A stretch of DNA of 29,449 nucleotides, taken from positions 77,117-106,565 of the forward strand of contig SZWC01000085.1 of NCBI GenBank assembly GCA_023375785.1, in the 5' to 3' direction. Both the position numbers and the translations under genes were made by a program. The stretch is from Penium margaritaceum. Taxonomy: Eukaryota; Streptophyta; Zygnematophyceae; Desmidiales; Peniaceae. How positions within the stretch are numbered: the stretch's first letter is position 1; the number at the start of each line of letters is the position of its first letter. The notes under the pieces were generated by a model. It was not told where the DNA came from, did not search any database, and saw nothing but the letters and a program-made list of their open reading frames with translations. This document shows positions 9,863 to 19,604 of this stretch, piece after piece.

Positions 9863-10402
9863 TGTTATGCCGAGCGGAACGTAAGTGGTTCACAGGGATG
9901 AGATGCAGGACAAAGGACAGTTCGGATGTTTGGGACAAATGGATGATTTTTATTAAGACGTGAGTGTATTTAGATGACAAGAGTCAAGTGTGTCGAGAAC
10001 ATATATGCAATGTCAAGAATTAGAATGAGGGATTAATTGGGTCATCGGCTGTCAAGCCGAGCAAAGCATGCGAGGTCGTACTGTTTGTGGTTTATTCGAG
10101 AAGCTTCACAGAGAAGTCAGGGGGCTTCAAGAATATCTCGAAGTTATTTATGAAACTCAAGCATTGTCAAGATGTTGGCCGAACGATATCAAAGCATCAA
10201 TATGGTTCACAATACTTCTGTCGACTGTTATGGAAAGTGGTCAAAGGTGACAGAAACTTTTGGAACGGGACATCGGAGGCCAGGGCTGTTGGCCAAAATG
10301 CCTGCGGCTCAACGGCGGATAAATCCTGAAGTGTGCCATGAGTGTTATGACAGAAACATCCTGTTGCAAGTTTCAGTACTTGTGTATGTCAGGGATGTAG
10401 TA
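9863..10402 (-). repeat. 5' LTR of element M
   Basis: 540 bp. The minus-strand end CATAACA at 9863 abuts the PBS. The start at 10402 reads TACTACATCC, a decayed version of the TGTTGCATACC start of its relatives. It shares the CATACACAAG, GTCATAACACTCATGG and GGCATTTTGGCCAA blocks with the LTRs of element I. Confidence 0.83.
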
Positions 10403-10807
10403 CCGTCGCCAGACGGCTATGGAAAGCATAGGGGGAAAAGACGGGCGTTGCTTAGAGAAACAAGTTACAAAAGAGGTGATTGTCATCGGACTATGAGTTT
10501 GATCCTCCTGTCTATCTCGTCCATTCTGAACACCCACCTGAAATAAAAGGTACATGCGGTAGGTCATGCTAACAGCGACCTTTTGACTAAGAAGTAGATT
10601 CCGAATTGCTGTTCTATCATGAAATTCTTTTGCACGGCTCATAATCAGTTTTTTTGTTGAGAGAATGAGGGAGGAAATTGGACCTCTGATCCAATAAATA
10701 AATTCATTTCTTACGTTACTACCATCACCATCTACTCAAAGGAATGTTTTGTGTTGACTATATCACTAACAAAAAGCATCCAATTATTGACAACCTTAAG
10801 ATTGACG
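10403..10807. other. Spacer with a possible copia RNase H remnant
   Basis: This AT-richer spacer has no LTR or chromovirus similarity. On the minus strand at about 10560-10640 a frame reads KEFHDRTAIRN, which resembles the NPEFHDRTKHI motif near the end of copia RNase H. The following residues diverge quickly. The match is short, so this is a weak call, and the rest of the interval is unassigned. Confidence 0.3.
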
Positions 10808-11215
10808 TCAATGTCCAGTGCTAGCCTGTCAAGCGCCATCAAGTCCAGCACCTCCAGTGGTAGCCTGTTTAGCGCCAGCACATCCAGTAACCTAAGAGCA
10901 ATCCCGTCTAGTGTTGAACAACCAGTAGTGTCCAGCGCGTGTAGCAACATCTAGCGGGTCTAGCCCATCCAACGGCGTCCAACGTCTTGCACGTCCAACG
11001 GGTTCCAATGTGTAGCACGTCGAGCAGCGTCCAGCGCAACCAACAGACAGTGCGTCCGGCGGTGTCCAGTGCGTCTAACGACTAGCGCGTCCAATGGCCT
11101 GAGCCCATTTCCAGCATGACCAACATCTTATGCCCAGCGTGCCCAACGGCTAGCCTGTTCAGCTGCCAACGAACAAAAGCCATTGCGTTCAACGGCCAAC
11201 GACCGCCGCGCTGCG
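10808..11215. repeat. Degenerate ~10-bp minisatellite-like array (GCGTCCAACG type)
   Basis: Units such as GCGTCCAACG, GTCCAGCGC, GTCTAGC and CATCCAACGG recur about every 9-12 bases with many substitutions. The left part favours TCCAGYGC/TAGC forms and the right part favours GTCCAACG forms. One frame gives a Ser/Thr-rich peptide (10751-10954), a by-product of the unit. The array sits between divergently oriented chromoviruses. Confidence 0.7.
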
Positions 11216-11310
11216 CGCCTAGACACTAGAAAACAGTGGGGAGAACGCCCAACAGCTAGCGGCCTTTCCGGCCAGGCCTCAGCCGCTGTTAAGGCCACAA
11301 GTGGCCATGC

Positions 11311-11835
11311 TTGCCCCTTTCCCTCCCCACCCAGCCCCTCTCCCTCCTTTCATTGGGCTATCGTCCCCTCCATGGCCCCCCTCCCCTCTCCAACCTCCAT
11401 CCCTCTCTACTCTCCAGCCCCTTTATCCCCTGCTCTCCCCCCAATGCCGTCCTACTCTCCACTAACTATTTAACTCCCTTTCCCCTATGGCTTTCCCCTC
11501 CTGCCCACCCCTTTACCCTCCCGTCCATCCCTCCCCACCCCTCCACCTCCCCTTCCTTATCCCACCGAACCATGCCCAATTCCGCACAACCCTCCACCCT
11601 TACTCATCATGCTCCCTCTTCCCCTCCCCATTGGGCACCACACCAAGGCACTCTCTTAACCACCAAACCCTCTCCTTCTGGGATCCCCCTACCTCTAGGT
11701 TGTCAGGCCCACCTAGCTCTCTCCGCCGCTGGACCCCTCGCCTCCACCAAACTCTCGCCGACCCCCTACCTCCAAGCCCGCCCTCACCGGTCCCCACGTC
11801 GCTTGGCTCCCACCTCCGGCGGACTCCCCTTTTCT
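11311..11835. repeat. C/T-rich, strand-asymmetric tract
   Basis: The plus strand is strongly pyrimidine-rich, with repeated CCCCTC, TCCCTCC and CCACCC words and few G until about 11690. It leaves two plus frames open (189 and 118 residues) whose products are Pro/Ser/Leu-rich with no domain. Open frames here are expected because stop codons need purines. I do not call a gene. Confidence 0.7.
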
Positions 11836-12046
11836 CTACATGATTGCTTTACTAGGAGCGACAGGGACCATCAAGAGTGACAGTGACTATCCACCGCCAC
11901 GTGGGCAAAAAGCGGGCCGCCTTCGCATCCTTGATGGGCACCACTTGCTGCACAGCTCCCACTTCGACATCAACCTCAAGAGCCCCGACCTTTTGGTGAC
12001 TCCCTCCCATCCCAAACAGCCTGCTCAGTGGCTAACAAACAAAAGC
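11836..12046. other. Unassigned interval upstream of element I
   Basis: No recognisable repeat or coding sequence. Similarity to the element I 3' LTR starts only at about 12047, so the first ~100 bases of the 5' LTR have been lost or replaced by this sequence. Confidence 0.5.
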
Positions 12047-12492
12047 CATTACGTCGTTCGGTCAAGGGCATTTTGGCCAACTGTCCCAACCTCCAATGTC
12101 CCATTCCAGAATTTTCCGACAACTTCGGCCACTTTCCATAACGGTCGACGAAAGTACCGCAAACCATGTCGATGTTTTGAGATCGTTCGATCAAATTCTT
12201 GACAACGATCGACTTTGTGATATTCTCAAAGCTCCCTGACTTCTCCGTGGAGCTCCTTAAATCCACCACTCACGACGCGACCTCGCACGCGTTGCTTGGC
12301 TCGATCATCGATGACCTGACTCTTGCCTCATTCTCATTCTCAACATTGTGTATATGTGCTTGACATACTTGACCCTTGTCATCTAAGTTCACTTACTACT
12401 TGATACAAGTCATACATTTTTCCAAAAACTATAATTGCCTCTTTTCCTACACCTCATCCTTGTGAATAACCTACGTTTTGGTCGGCAAAACA
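12047..12492 (+). repeat. 5' LTR of element I, left-truncated
   Basis: About 446 bp are recognisable, aligning with 15975-16306 and with the LTRs of M. Shared blocks include TTACGTCGTTC, GGGCATTTT, CGGTCGACRRAAGTA and GCACGCGTYGCTTGGCTC. It ends GGCAAAACA at 12492, directly before the PBS. The right-hand third, after about 12340, has no counterpart in the truncated 3' LTR of the same element. Confidence 0.8.
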
Positions 12493-12493
12493 C

Positions 12494-12506
12494 TTGGAAT
12501 TAGAGC
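12494..12506 (+). promoter_or_regulatory. Primer binding site of element I
   Basis: TTGGAATTAGAGC one base after the LTR end is a degraded form of TGGTATCAGAGC, complementary to initiator tRNA-Met. The following GTAAGAGC echoes the sequence after the PBS in elements II and III. Confidence 0.65.
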
Positions 12507-12593
12507 GTAAGAGCGCTGGAGGGGCAACCGACATGTTAACAATCTGGTCACACTCTTTCACAAGTCCTTGTTCAAAACATTACAGACTTTGCA

Positions 12594-13800
12594 ATGACAA
12601 TGGTGAAGAGAGTGAGCGCACCCATCGATGAGCACCAGTCCTCGGAAAGTACTCCGGCGATGTCACATCAGCAGCACACGAACAACGACGCACTACAGGC
12701 AAACCAAGCGGTAACGAATACGTTTCCGGCTAGTGGTGCAACACAAACAGATCTAATGGCCAAACCAATGATGGACCCTCGGGCTTGGCAAATCCTTTGC
12801 CTCCGGCACATCCCATTGGGTCGGCACTTGGCACAATGGGAGGCACCGCCCGACAAGCATAAATCAACAAAGACATGTACAAGAAATTGTCAAGACTTTA
12901 GAGCCTCAACAACCATCTACTCCAGCAGCTGGACGCGGCAATGGAGGAGCTTTGAATTTCTCGTGCGCACGAAGCATCACTCACCAGGATAAATCTACAA
13001 CTCTTGAGTGAACCCATTTTTGACTAGCATACCTTAAGCCGTCCGATCATGCAAACTCCAAGGGACCGACGGTCAGGATGTGGCTAGAAAGTTTGAAGGT
13101 GTATTTCACCGTTGTTGGGGTCAACAACGACAAAAAACAAATGTGACCTCGCGGCCTCACTCTCGTCTGGCACGACTTTGAGTCGGTGGTCCAACCTAAA
13201 GACCATCCAATAGGGGCAGGAGACAAGTGGAGCTGCATCAACGGCTCTCGCGGCCGCTCTCACATCGTTGACCTCAGGTAAAATACCTCTTGAATTGATC
13301 AATGCAACGTGGTATGACTCTCTCACTCCACCAAAAACGTAGAGCAAATTCGCACGCATTACCCTTGCTCACTTTGGAAAACTGAACGCGAAGTATGACG
13401 CATGGTACAGACTCCAACGTCTGTGTCAACGGTCCAGCATAGCATTGTACACTCGGCATTTTCTTGAATCATCACCGACAGTGACCTTGACCTAAAAAAA
13501 CTGTGTGTTCACTGAAACAATAGCCTCAAGCAAGATGTTTGATGCGTACTTGTCATTTTCAGCATCCAAGACAACCGTTTCCAAAATGATCGCAATACCT
13601 AACCACATCGACAGCGCTGACTGCAATGCTCGGATGCACAAACCTAATGACTGGTGCTTCAAAAACCACAATCTTCATCATGGAAAGGGAATTCCCACTT
13701 GGGACAAACCTCGACTTTGTTGGAAACAAACGCTGTTGATAAGCAAGATAAATGACTCTGTTGGATGTGTGGAAAGTCGAGTCATATCTTGCCCAACTGC
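12594..13800 (+). pseudogene. Gag remnant with intact zinc knuckle, element I
   Basis: The N-terminal 132-residue open part (12594-12992) is polar, rich in Gln, Asn, Thr and Ser. It contains SGATQTDLMAKPMMDPR, aligning with M gag. The middle is frameshifted but shows the PTVRMWLESLKV segment at about 13050-13090. The CX2CX4HX4C knuckle at 13759-13800 reads CWMCGKSSHILPNC, complete in all four ligands; it is the only undamaged knuckle among the four elements. Zinc knuckles in this position bind the element RNA. A Lys-rich stretch follows before the protease. Confidence 0.78.
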
Positions 13801-13899
13801 CAAAAGCAGCAATGGCAAGCTGAAAAAGGAGAGGAAATCACATAACAAGATTGAGGATTTGTGCAATTGGGAAAGGGTGAGAGTAGACGGTGAAGCTCC

Positions 13900-14400
13900 T
13901 CTCTATTCGAGAAAATGTACGTCGATCGATTGCCCATTTGAGCAGCTCACATCACCAGAGATGAGGGTTTTTGAGATCGCAAAATTCGACGAGGGGTAAG
14001 AGGATGACCAAAGGACGATACAACCGAGGGGTTGTAAAAGTTGTAGAACAATGCTAGCACTACTGGATGGAGGAGCTTCTCATGATTTAATCAACAATGA
14101 CATTGTTTGTAAGCTAGGTTCGCAGACCGAAGTGAGAGTGTTTGAAGGGAATATCATCGATGGACACTTGCAGATCCATCGAATTTGAGAGTCACTCTGA
14201 CTACGGAGATTTGCACGACATAACAGTCTGGAGGTCTTGCCCAATGAGGGACCACAAAATCATCCACGGGCCTGATTTTCTGTATTGACATAATCTGCAG
14301 GTTGATTGGAGTAGCGAAGTAGTTTGCGTTACCATTAATGGCAGAAAGCAACAACTACCTATTGTCAAGGAACCCACGACGTGGCAGCAGTTGCGGGAAG
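13900..14400 (+). pseudogene. Aspartic protease remnant, element I
   Basis: The lead-in FEQLTSPEMRVFEIAKFDEG ends at about 13998. The active-site strand LALLDGGASHDLINND starts at 14054, with the catalytic Asp codon at 14066-14068 intact. LGSQTEVRVFEG follows, and then IIHGPDF at about 14260, where the family has IILGRDF. Stops fall between these blocks. Among the elements here, only this one and III keep the DGGASH active site. Confidence 0.78.
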
Positions 14401-14427
14401 CAATGCAGGAAGTTGCCACGGCGCTCA

Positions 14428-14975
14428 AAACGCCAACCGATATCTCTGAAAGCGGCCAAGAGATACTTGCAACGTGGAGCTCAAACGTGACTAGCCCACG
14501 TGAAAGTAAGGGAAGCAGACGAAATCGTAGCTACGAAAGCAACACTAATGGCATCGTCACCCGAGAAGCTGGCAGCAGTGCCAAAGGATTTTACGGAGCT
14601 CATTCAAAAAATTTAAGGGGTTTTTCCTTATGAACTACCGGAAGAATTACCATCGCAATGCAAAATCAACCATCACATGGACCGAAAATCAGGTAGTAGA
14701 CAAACAATAAAGCGGACCCTTTGGATTAGCAATCACAAGCTAGCCGAACTCAAGAAGCCGCTGGACAAGATGCTTGGACAAGGGTTTATCCAACCTTCCA
14801 GGTCACCATACGTACCTCCAGTGCATTTTTTTAAAAATATAACAGGAGAGGTGCAGATGTGCATGGACTACCAAGCATTGAATGACATCACCATCAAGAA
14901 CCACTAGCCCCCCCTATGAGAAGATGAAATATTTTACCAACTACGTGGGCCCCAAATTCTCAGCAAAATTGACCT
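14428..14975 (+). pseudogene. PR-RT linker and N-terminal RT, element I
   Basis: A frame beginning at about 14437 follows the linker pattern (ISLKAAKRYLQRGAQ, then KDFTELIQK) with only two stops before it reaches FPYELPEELP. A 76-residue open stretch (14677-14907) then has KMLGQGFIQPSRSPYVPPVHF and EVQMCMDYQALNDITIKNH, the fingers motifs of gypsy RT. After a frameshift, KFSAKIDL-type sequence ends at about 14970, where the palm should start. The catalytic YxDD box is absent because the element jumps to integrase here. Confidence 0.82.
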
Positions 14976-14979
14976 ATGC

Positions 14980-15630
14980 ACTAACAACCAGAGACGACCG
15001 CTTTACTAGTCGTTTTGGTGCAAACCGAAGACATGCCATGGCAGTCGGATCCTACTATACTATCTACGGTATTCCATCCTCATAGTGACGGGAAAACCAA
15101 GTAAACTAACCAAATGCCCAAAAAAATTCTATGAACTTTATGCGAGCCATGCGAAACTGATTGGGCAACAAAATTGCCAACATGGAAGTTGCATACAACT
15201 CTACCGCTACAACCACAACTGATGATATACCTTTCCAGGTGTATGGCAAACTTCCCGTCCCACTAGCTGGATTGCTGAGTTAGAGTAGTATTCCTGCAGT
15301 TGACATTCACCACCAAGACTTCCCTAGCATTCGAGTGGAAACACAACAAACCCTCACAAAAACGCAAGCAGCTATGAAGCAAACAGCATTCCGACATTGC
15401 AACAATGACGTGTTCAATGCAAGCAATTACATGCTCATGAGCTTGATGAATATCAAAGTCTGAGGACAAGACTTTGCAAAGCTCAAAACCTCGATCATTG
15501 GGCCAGTTTGAAATCAAGCGAATGCAAGCCACAGCCGTCACTTGACTTTGTCACCCTGACAACATGGCGACCTTCCCTATATTCCACAACAACAAGCTCA
15601 AGCACTATCAATAGAACTGTTATAACTTCT
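14980..15630 (+). pseudogene. Integrase core and C-terminal remnant after the deletion, element I
   Basis: It begins abruptly with RDDRFTSRF, the segment holding the second catalytic Asp, directly after RT sequence. The Glu region is damaged. The later AYNSTATTTTDD.PFQVYGKLP matches the AYNSA....PFEVVYGKLP block of integrase. The C-terminal domain shows QDFAKLKTS, GPVEIKRMQ-like and MATFPIFHNNKLKHY segments in two frames. With neither the HHCC finger nor the first Asp it could not be active. Confidence 0.8.
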
Positions 15631-15644
15631 CCGACAAAGACGTT

Positions 15645-15825
15645 GCACCTCCACCTCTTGTACAAGTGGACAGAGATACGAAGTACATGATTGCAGATAT
15701 CCTTGTTCATCAACGCCGTGGCTACATGACTGAGTATCTAGTCAAGTGACACGGCTACAACACCGCGCACGACAGCTGGGAGCCCTGTGACAACCTCCAA
15801 GACATTGATCGTCTGATCGACGGCT
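15645..15825 (+). pseudogene. Chromodomain remnant, element I
   Basis: After PPPLVQVDRDT-like sequence the frame reads YMIADILVHQRRG, then MTEYLVK, a stop where Trp is expected (TGA for TGG), then HGYNTAHDSWEPCDNLQDID. All chromodomain strands and the WEP..NL helix start are recognisable with a single in-frame stop. It is followed by about 60 bases and the PPT. Confidence 0.85.
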
Positions 15826-15876
15826 ATTTTTCTCTCACCAGCCTACGTCTGCTAGCGTGCCAAGACGTCGCGATTC

Positions 15877-15889
15877 AAAGGGGTGCAAG
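15877..15889 (+). promoter_or_regulatory. Polypurine tract of element I
   Basis: AAAGGGGTGCAAG lies directly before the TGTTGCACTCG start of the 3' LTR. It is purine-rich with a T and a C, so partly eroded. Confidence 0.65.
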
Positions 15890-16306
15890 TGTTGCACTCG
15901 TGACGTACACAAGTCCTTCAAACTTGCGCATGGACATTTGTGTCATTACATTCATGGCCCACCATGCGGTGACTTAAGGATCCTTACGTCGTTCTGCCGA
16001 GGGCATTTTTGCCAATTGCCCCAATCTCCGTTTTCCGTTCTAGAAGTTTCTGACACCTTCCACCACGATTATGATGAACGGTCGACAGAAGTATTGCAAA
16101 CCATATAAATGTTTTGATTTAGTTTGGTCAACATATTGACGATGACTGAATTTTGTAAAGAAGTGTCGTGATGTTCTTGAAGCCTCCCGAATCCTTGGCG
16201 GAGCTATCTACCACTCACACTTGGACCTTGCACGCGTCGCTTGGCTCAAACGTGGATGACCCAAATTATGCCTCATTCTTATTCTCGGCATTGTATACAT
16301 GTTCTT
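15890..16306 (+). repeat. 3' LTR of element I, right-truncated
   Basis: 417 bp starting TGTTGCACTCG. It aligns with 12047-12340 and with the M LTRs, then stops at 16306. The next base opens the 5' LTR of element II. The missing part corresponds to about 130-150 bases including the U5 end. Confidence 0.85.
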
Positions 16307-16847
16307 TGTTGCATACCAGGCATACACGAGTCCCTAATCTTCTTGAGTGGCATTCCATTATCAGCCCAACACGCGTCAAGACCCCGATTTTCACCCCAAC
16401 GGCCGAGGGCAATTCGGCCAACTGCCCTTGCCCTCCGAGGAACCTTCCCAAACTTCCTGAAAGCTTTGACGAATCTCACAAATCCACGAGAGAATTGTCA
16501 CGACCTTACGGTTGACTTTTCAATGCATTGAGACGAATCTGGTTTTACAAGGATGCATCTCACATTTTCATAGTCAATCATTGAAGACCCCAAAACTCTT
16601 GGCGGAGCTTCTTGACTCCAACAACTTACAACATGACTCCACACCCGTCGCTCGACAATCAACCCAACGGACCTGACTAAACCTCATTTGTAACTCAACA
16701 CTTGAATCTATGTGTTTGATCATTTTGAGACTTGTCATTGAGTACGACTACCACTGATTATGTTTCACTCAAGTTAACCAAACTCTAAATCATGTTCTGT
16801 CTTGCAACTTTTACCTATTCACCAACTACGATTCGTTCCACATAACA
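16307..16847 (+). repeat. 5' LTR of element II
   Basis: 541 bp, from TGTTGCATACC to CATAACA, with canonical TG...CA ends and the PBS two bases further on. It aligns throughout with 21650-22177 and 22178-22716, and in reverse complement with 1615-2162. Confidence 0.9.
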
Positions 16848-16849
16848 CA

Positions 16850-16863
16850 TGGTATCATAGTGC
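16850..16863 (+). promoter_or_regulatory. Primer binding site of element II
   Basis: TGGTATCATAGTGC starts two bases after the LTR. The first eight bases match TGGTATCA, the complement of the initiator tRNA-Met acceptor end, and this is the best-kept PBS of the set. Confidence 0.82.
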
Positions 16864-17023
16864 AACAGTGCTAGAGAAGCATCGGACTACTTTACCCATC
16901 CACAAGACTACCTCCCACAAGTTGTCAGCTCATCTTGTACGTCAAGACTTTGCGGAATTTTTGACTTCAAGGTGAAGCAAGTAAGCGCATCGGACGATCA
17001 GCTGAGGATCTTAAAAAACAACT

Positions 17024-18007
17024 TTGACAGTGGAGAAGCAGAATGTGCCTATGCATGCAAACCCTGAAGCTATCGAATGCTTGCGTGGCAAGCTATGTGG
17101 CAGCAAGATCAATCTCCACGGCATGGAGGACCAATCCGGTTGCGGATCTAACAATGGTAAAACAGACACCCCTACGGACAGCCTCAGCATCTACTGGAAG
17201 AATGACAGATGACACCAGAGGACATGCGCAGATCAAGGAAGAACTGGTGCACCGAATCTCCACACTCAAGGGGATCAACGGCTATCTGCTACAAAAGCTC
17301 AACGCCGCTATGGAGGATCTTTGCAATGCAAGCGCACGAGAAGGGGTACTCGTCAAGAGAAATACCCAAATCCTGGGAAAATCCAAGATTTGTCAAGCCC
17401 CACCATCACCGTTTGATCTTAAGAAGTCTAAACGACCAACAGTTTGGATGTGGCTGATGAGTTTGGAGGTATAATTCACCACTATTGGTATCAACGACAA
17501 TAAAGAAAAGGTTGACCTCCCGACCGTGGTTTTGCGTGGCACGGCGCTGAGTTGGTGGTCAGATCTAAAGACCATCCAACGGTATCTGGAAAGGCCAACG
17601 ACGTCCGTCTCATTTTATTCGCTGCAGGTTTTCTGCTCTTGGAGCAAATCAACCCACAATGGCAGGACGTGGTGACTCCACCAACCAATTCGAACGAATT
17701 CTCGGATGCAATAATCGCACGATTTGGACAACAAAACGAGAAGTCTGACGCATGGTACAGGCTCCAGAGTCTCACTTTGCAGTCCAGCGTGGTAGAGTAT
17801 ACGCGGAGATTCTGCGAGATCATCACTGGTGCAGAATTTTCCCTGATGAACGCTGTTTTCACTACGACCTACCAACCATAGTTATCGTGGAAACGGAAAA
17901 ATTCAATCGGTGGAATCCCCAACTCTGATGAAAGTGGAAGCCATTGATCAGAGAGATATGCGCACCTGTACAGCTACAAGAAATTCAAGCACATTGCACG
18001 CAATTGT
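17024..18007 (+). pseudogene. Gag remnant, element II
   Basis: The start region (EKQNV) aligns with EEQNV of element III gag, then shifts frame. In the second frame (to 17474) a helical, coiled-coil-like segment, ELVHRISTLKGINGYLLQKL, precedes PSPFD and VWMWLMSLEV. The gag core follows as GTALSWWSDLKTIQ at about 17535-17580. A 109-residue frame (17552-17881) then has INPQWQDVVTPP and IIARFGQQNEKSDAWYRL. The zinc knuckle at 17966-18007 reads LYSYKKFKHIARNC, so the first two Cys ligands are lost (Leu and Tyr). Confidence 0.85.
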
Positions 18008-18214
18008 CGGAGCATGCAACAGGCCAAAAAGGGGGGAAGTCATAGAAAAACGTGTCAAGAAATGGCAAAGGACAGGTGTGGAAGGTGCAACTGTCAGTGA
18101 GGAGCAATCTGTGCCGAACGATCTCCAATTTGAATTGGCTATAATGTCGTGGAGGGTTTCGGAGATCTCAAAGTTTGTCAAGGGGTACAAGAACAACTAG
18201 CTAGTGATACTGCT

Positions 18215-18600
18215 AAAAGTCCAACTACCTGGACTGTGAGAGTCGGAGAAGCTATTGGTTGGAGGAGCTCCTCACATTTTTGTAAGCAACGACATGGTCT
18301 GCAAGCTAGATTTGCAGACCAAACCAAGGGTGTTTGAAGGAAAAACCGTTGAAGAGAGATTACAAATACACAGACTCTGAGAACTACTAGGATTACAGGT
18401 GGGAGATTTATGGGATGTAACTATCTAGAGTTCATGTCCAATGAGTGATCACAAAATCATTCTCGGACGAGATTTCCTATACCAACACTATCTGCAAGTC
18501 GACTCGAACAGCGGCGACGTTTATGTGGAGATGGACGGAGCCAAGCAACAGCTTCTACGCGTGGGATGGAAGACGACAACTAAAAGCAACAAAGGCAAAA
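18215..18600 (+). pseudogene. Aspartic protease remnant with lost catalytic Asp, element II
   Basis: The active-site strand reads LLVGGAPH where I and III have LLDGGASH; the Asp codon is GTT at 18258-18260, and Ser is Pro. The sequence continues FVSNDMVCKLDLQTKPRVFEG. After stops, SDHKIILGRDFLYQHYLQVD (18441 onward) gives the second half of the domain, well preserved. An aspartic protease without this Asp cannot be active. Confidence 0.82.
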
Positions 18601-18624
18601 ACAGCAGAGGAAGCTACAATAGCC

Positions 18625-18935
18625 AAAAGGCGACAACCTGTGCAGCCGATATCGCTCAACGTGGCCAAACACTACATACGACGAGGCGCTAGTGCATGGC
18701 TCGTACTTCCGGAACCAATGGAGGAAGCAGAAGTGGTGGTAGCTGACTCATCAGCCTTGTTGGCCTCACCAACCTCAACGGCATCAATTAAGTTTGCGAT
18801 GGTACCCAAAGAGTTTGAACCACCCATCTAAGAGTTTGTGAAAATTTTCCCCGACGAACTCCCAGCAATGCTACCACCTCAACGAGATATCGACCATCGC
18901 ATTTAGCTGAAGCCCAGCCACAAACCCACAGTTCA
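18625..18935 (+). pseudogene. Protease-RT linker, element II
   Basis: The frame reads QPISLNVAKHYIRRGASAWL, then an acidic Ala/Val/Ser-rich part, VPKEFEPPI, a stop, and then FPDELPAMLPPQRDIDH. This is the cleanest copy linking the AK.Y..(R)GA.AWL motif to the DELP..LPPQRD lead-in of RT. The upstream 40 residues are Lys/Thr/Glu-rich. Confidence 0.75.
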
Positions 18936-18939
18936 AGGC

Positions 18940-19600
18940 CTATCAGATAAGGAATCACAAATTGACTGAGGTTGAAAAGGAAGTCGACTAGATGCTGAGT
19001 CAGGGGTTCATCCACCCTTTCACGTCACCATATACCGCACCAAAATTGTTCACAAAAAAGAAGACTGGTGACATGCGGATGTGCGTTGACTATCGGGTGT
19101 TGAATGACACTACCATCCAGAACGGCTATCCTCCTCTTTGAGCTCACAAATTTTTTTATCAACTCGGAGGGGCTGGAATTGTCACCAAAATAGAATTGTG
19201 CAAGGGTTATCACCTGATTCGCATGGTAGACGCTGACATCAAGAAGACGGCGTTCCAAACTTGCTATGGGAATATTGAGTTCACGGTAATGCCATGCAGA
19301 ATTATGAATGCCTTGGAAACATTCATGGCAACAATGAACAACATTCTTCGCCTGTACCTTGACAATTATGCCGTGGTATACCTTGACAAAATTTTGGTGA
19401 ACAGCCGCACCTCGGAGGAGCTTGATGGACATCTTTGAAAAGCTCTTGATGTTTTAAAAAGAGAATTCTTTTTATGAACTCTTGAATTTTGGCTTTGGTA
19501 GCTATTCGATCAAGTTTTTGGGCCATGTCATCCACGGCATAAGGATCACCATGGTTCTAAGAAAAGTGGTAGTAGTCGTTGCCTGGCCAACGCTGACCAA
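18940..19600 (+). pseudogene. Reverse transcriptase remnant with YLDN box, element II
   Basis: In order: [20 protein letters not shown] at about 19073-19132, KIELCKGYHLIRM, KKTAFQTCYGNIEFTVMP and TFMATMNNILRLYLDN. These are the fingers and palm motifs of gypsy RT with the last catalytic Asp replaced by Asn (AAT at 19374-19376). AVVYLDKILVNSRTSEELDGHL follows. An open stretch of 80 residues spans 19196-19438. The thumb has stops and the frame shifts near 19520. Confidence 0.88.
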
Positions 19601-19604
19601 TGTT

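Larger units (their letters stand above)
2235..10402 (-). mobile_element. Element M: decayed chromovirus (Ty3/gypsy), minus strand, split by a copia fragment
   Basis: A complete but dead LTR retrotransposon read on the minus strand. In order it has the 5' LTR (9863-10402), PBS, gag, protease, PR-RT linker, RT, RNase H, integrase, chromodomain, polypurine tract and 3' LTR (2235-2781). About 2.3 kb of Ty1/copia pol on the same strand (about 6093-8400) interrupts it between the gag zinc knuckle and the protease. Without that insert it would be about 5.8 kb, close to element II at 5.87 kb. All coding domains have stops and frameshifts. Flanking pentamers are CAGTT (2230-2234) and CCGTC (10403-10407), only three of five identical, so the target duplication is weak or eroded. 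Confidence 0.88.
12047..16306 (+). mobile_element. Element I: internally deleted chromovirus, plus strand
   Basis: It has a left-truncated 5' LTR, PBS, gag with an intact zinc knuckle, protease, PR-RT linker and the first part of RT. It then jumps directly to the integrase core and continues to a chromodomain, PPT and a right-truncated 3' LTR. The rest of RT, the RNase H and the integrase zinc finger are missing, about 1.6 kb by comparison with element II. Stops and frameshifts are common, but in several places only one or two stops separate long aligned stretches. The 3' LTR is cut exactly where the 5' LTR of element II starts. Confidence 0.87.

Noticed and set aside
11311-11880. 189-residue Pro/Ser/Leu-rich reading frame
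   Set aside because: It lies in a pyrimidine-rich tract that lacks stop codons by composition, a second frame is also open, and there is no domain.
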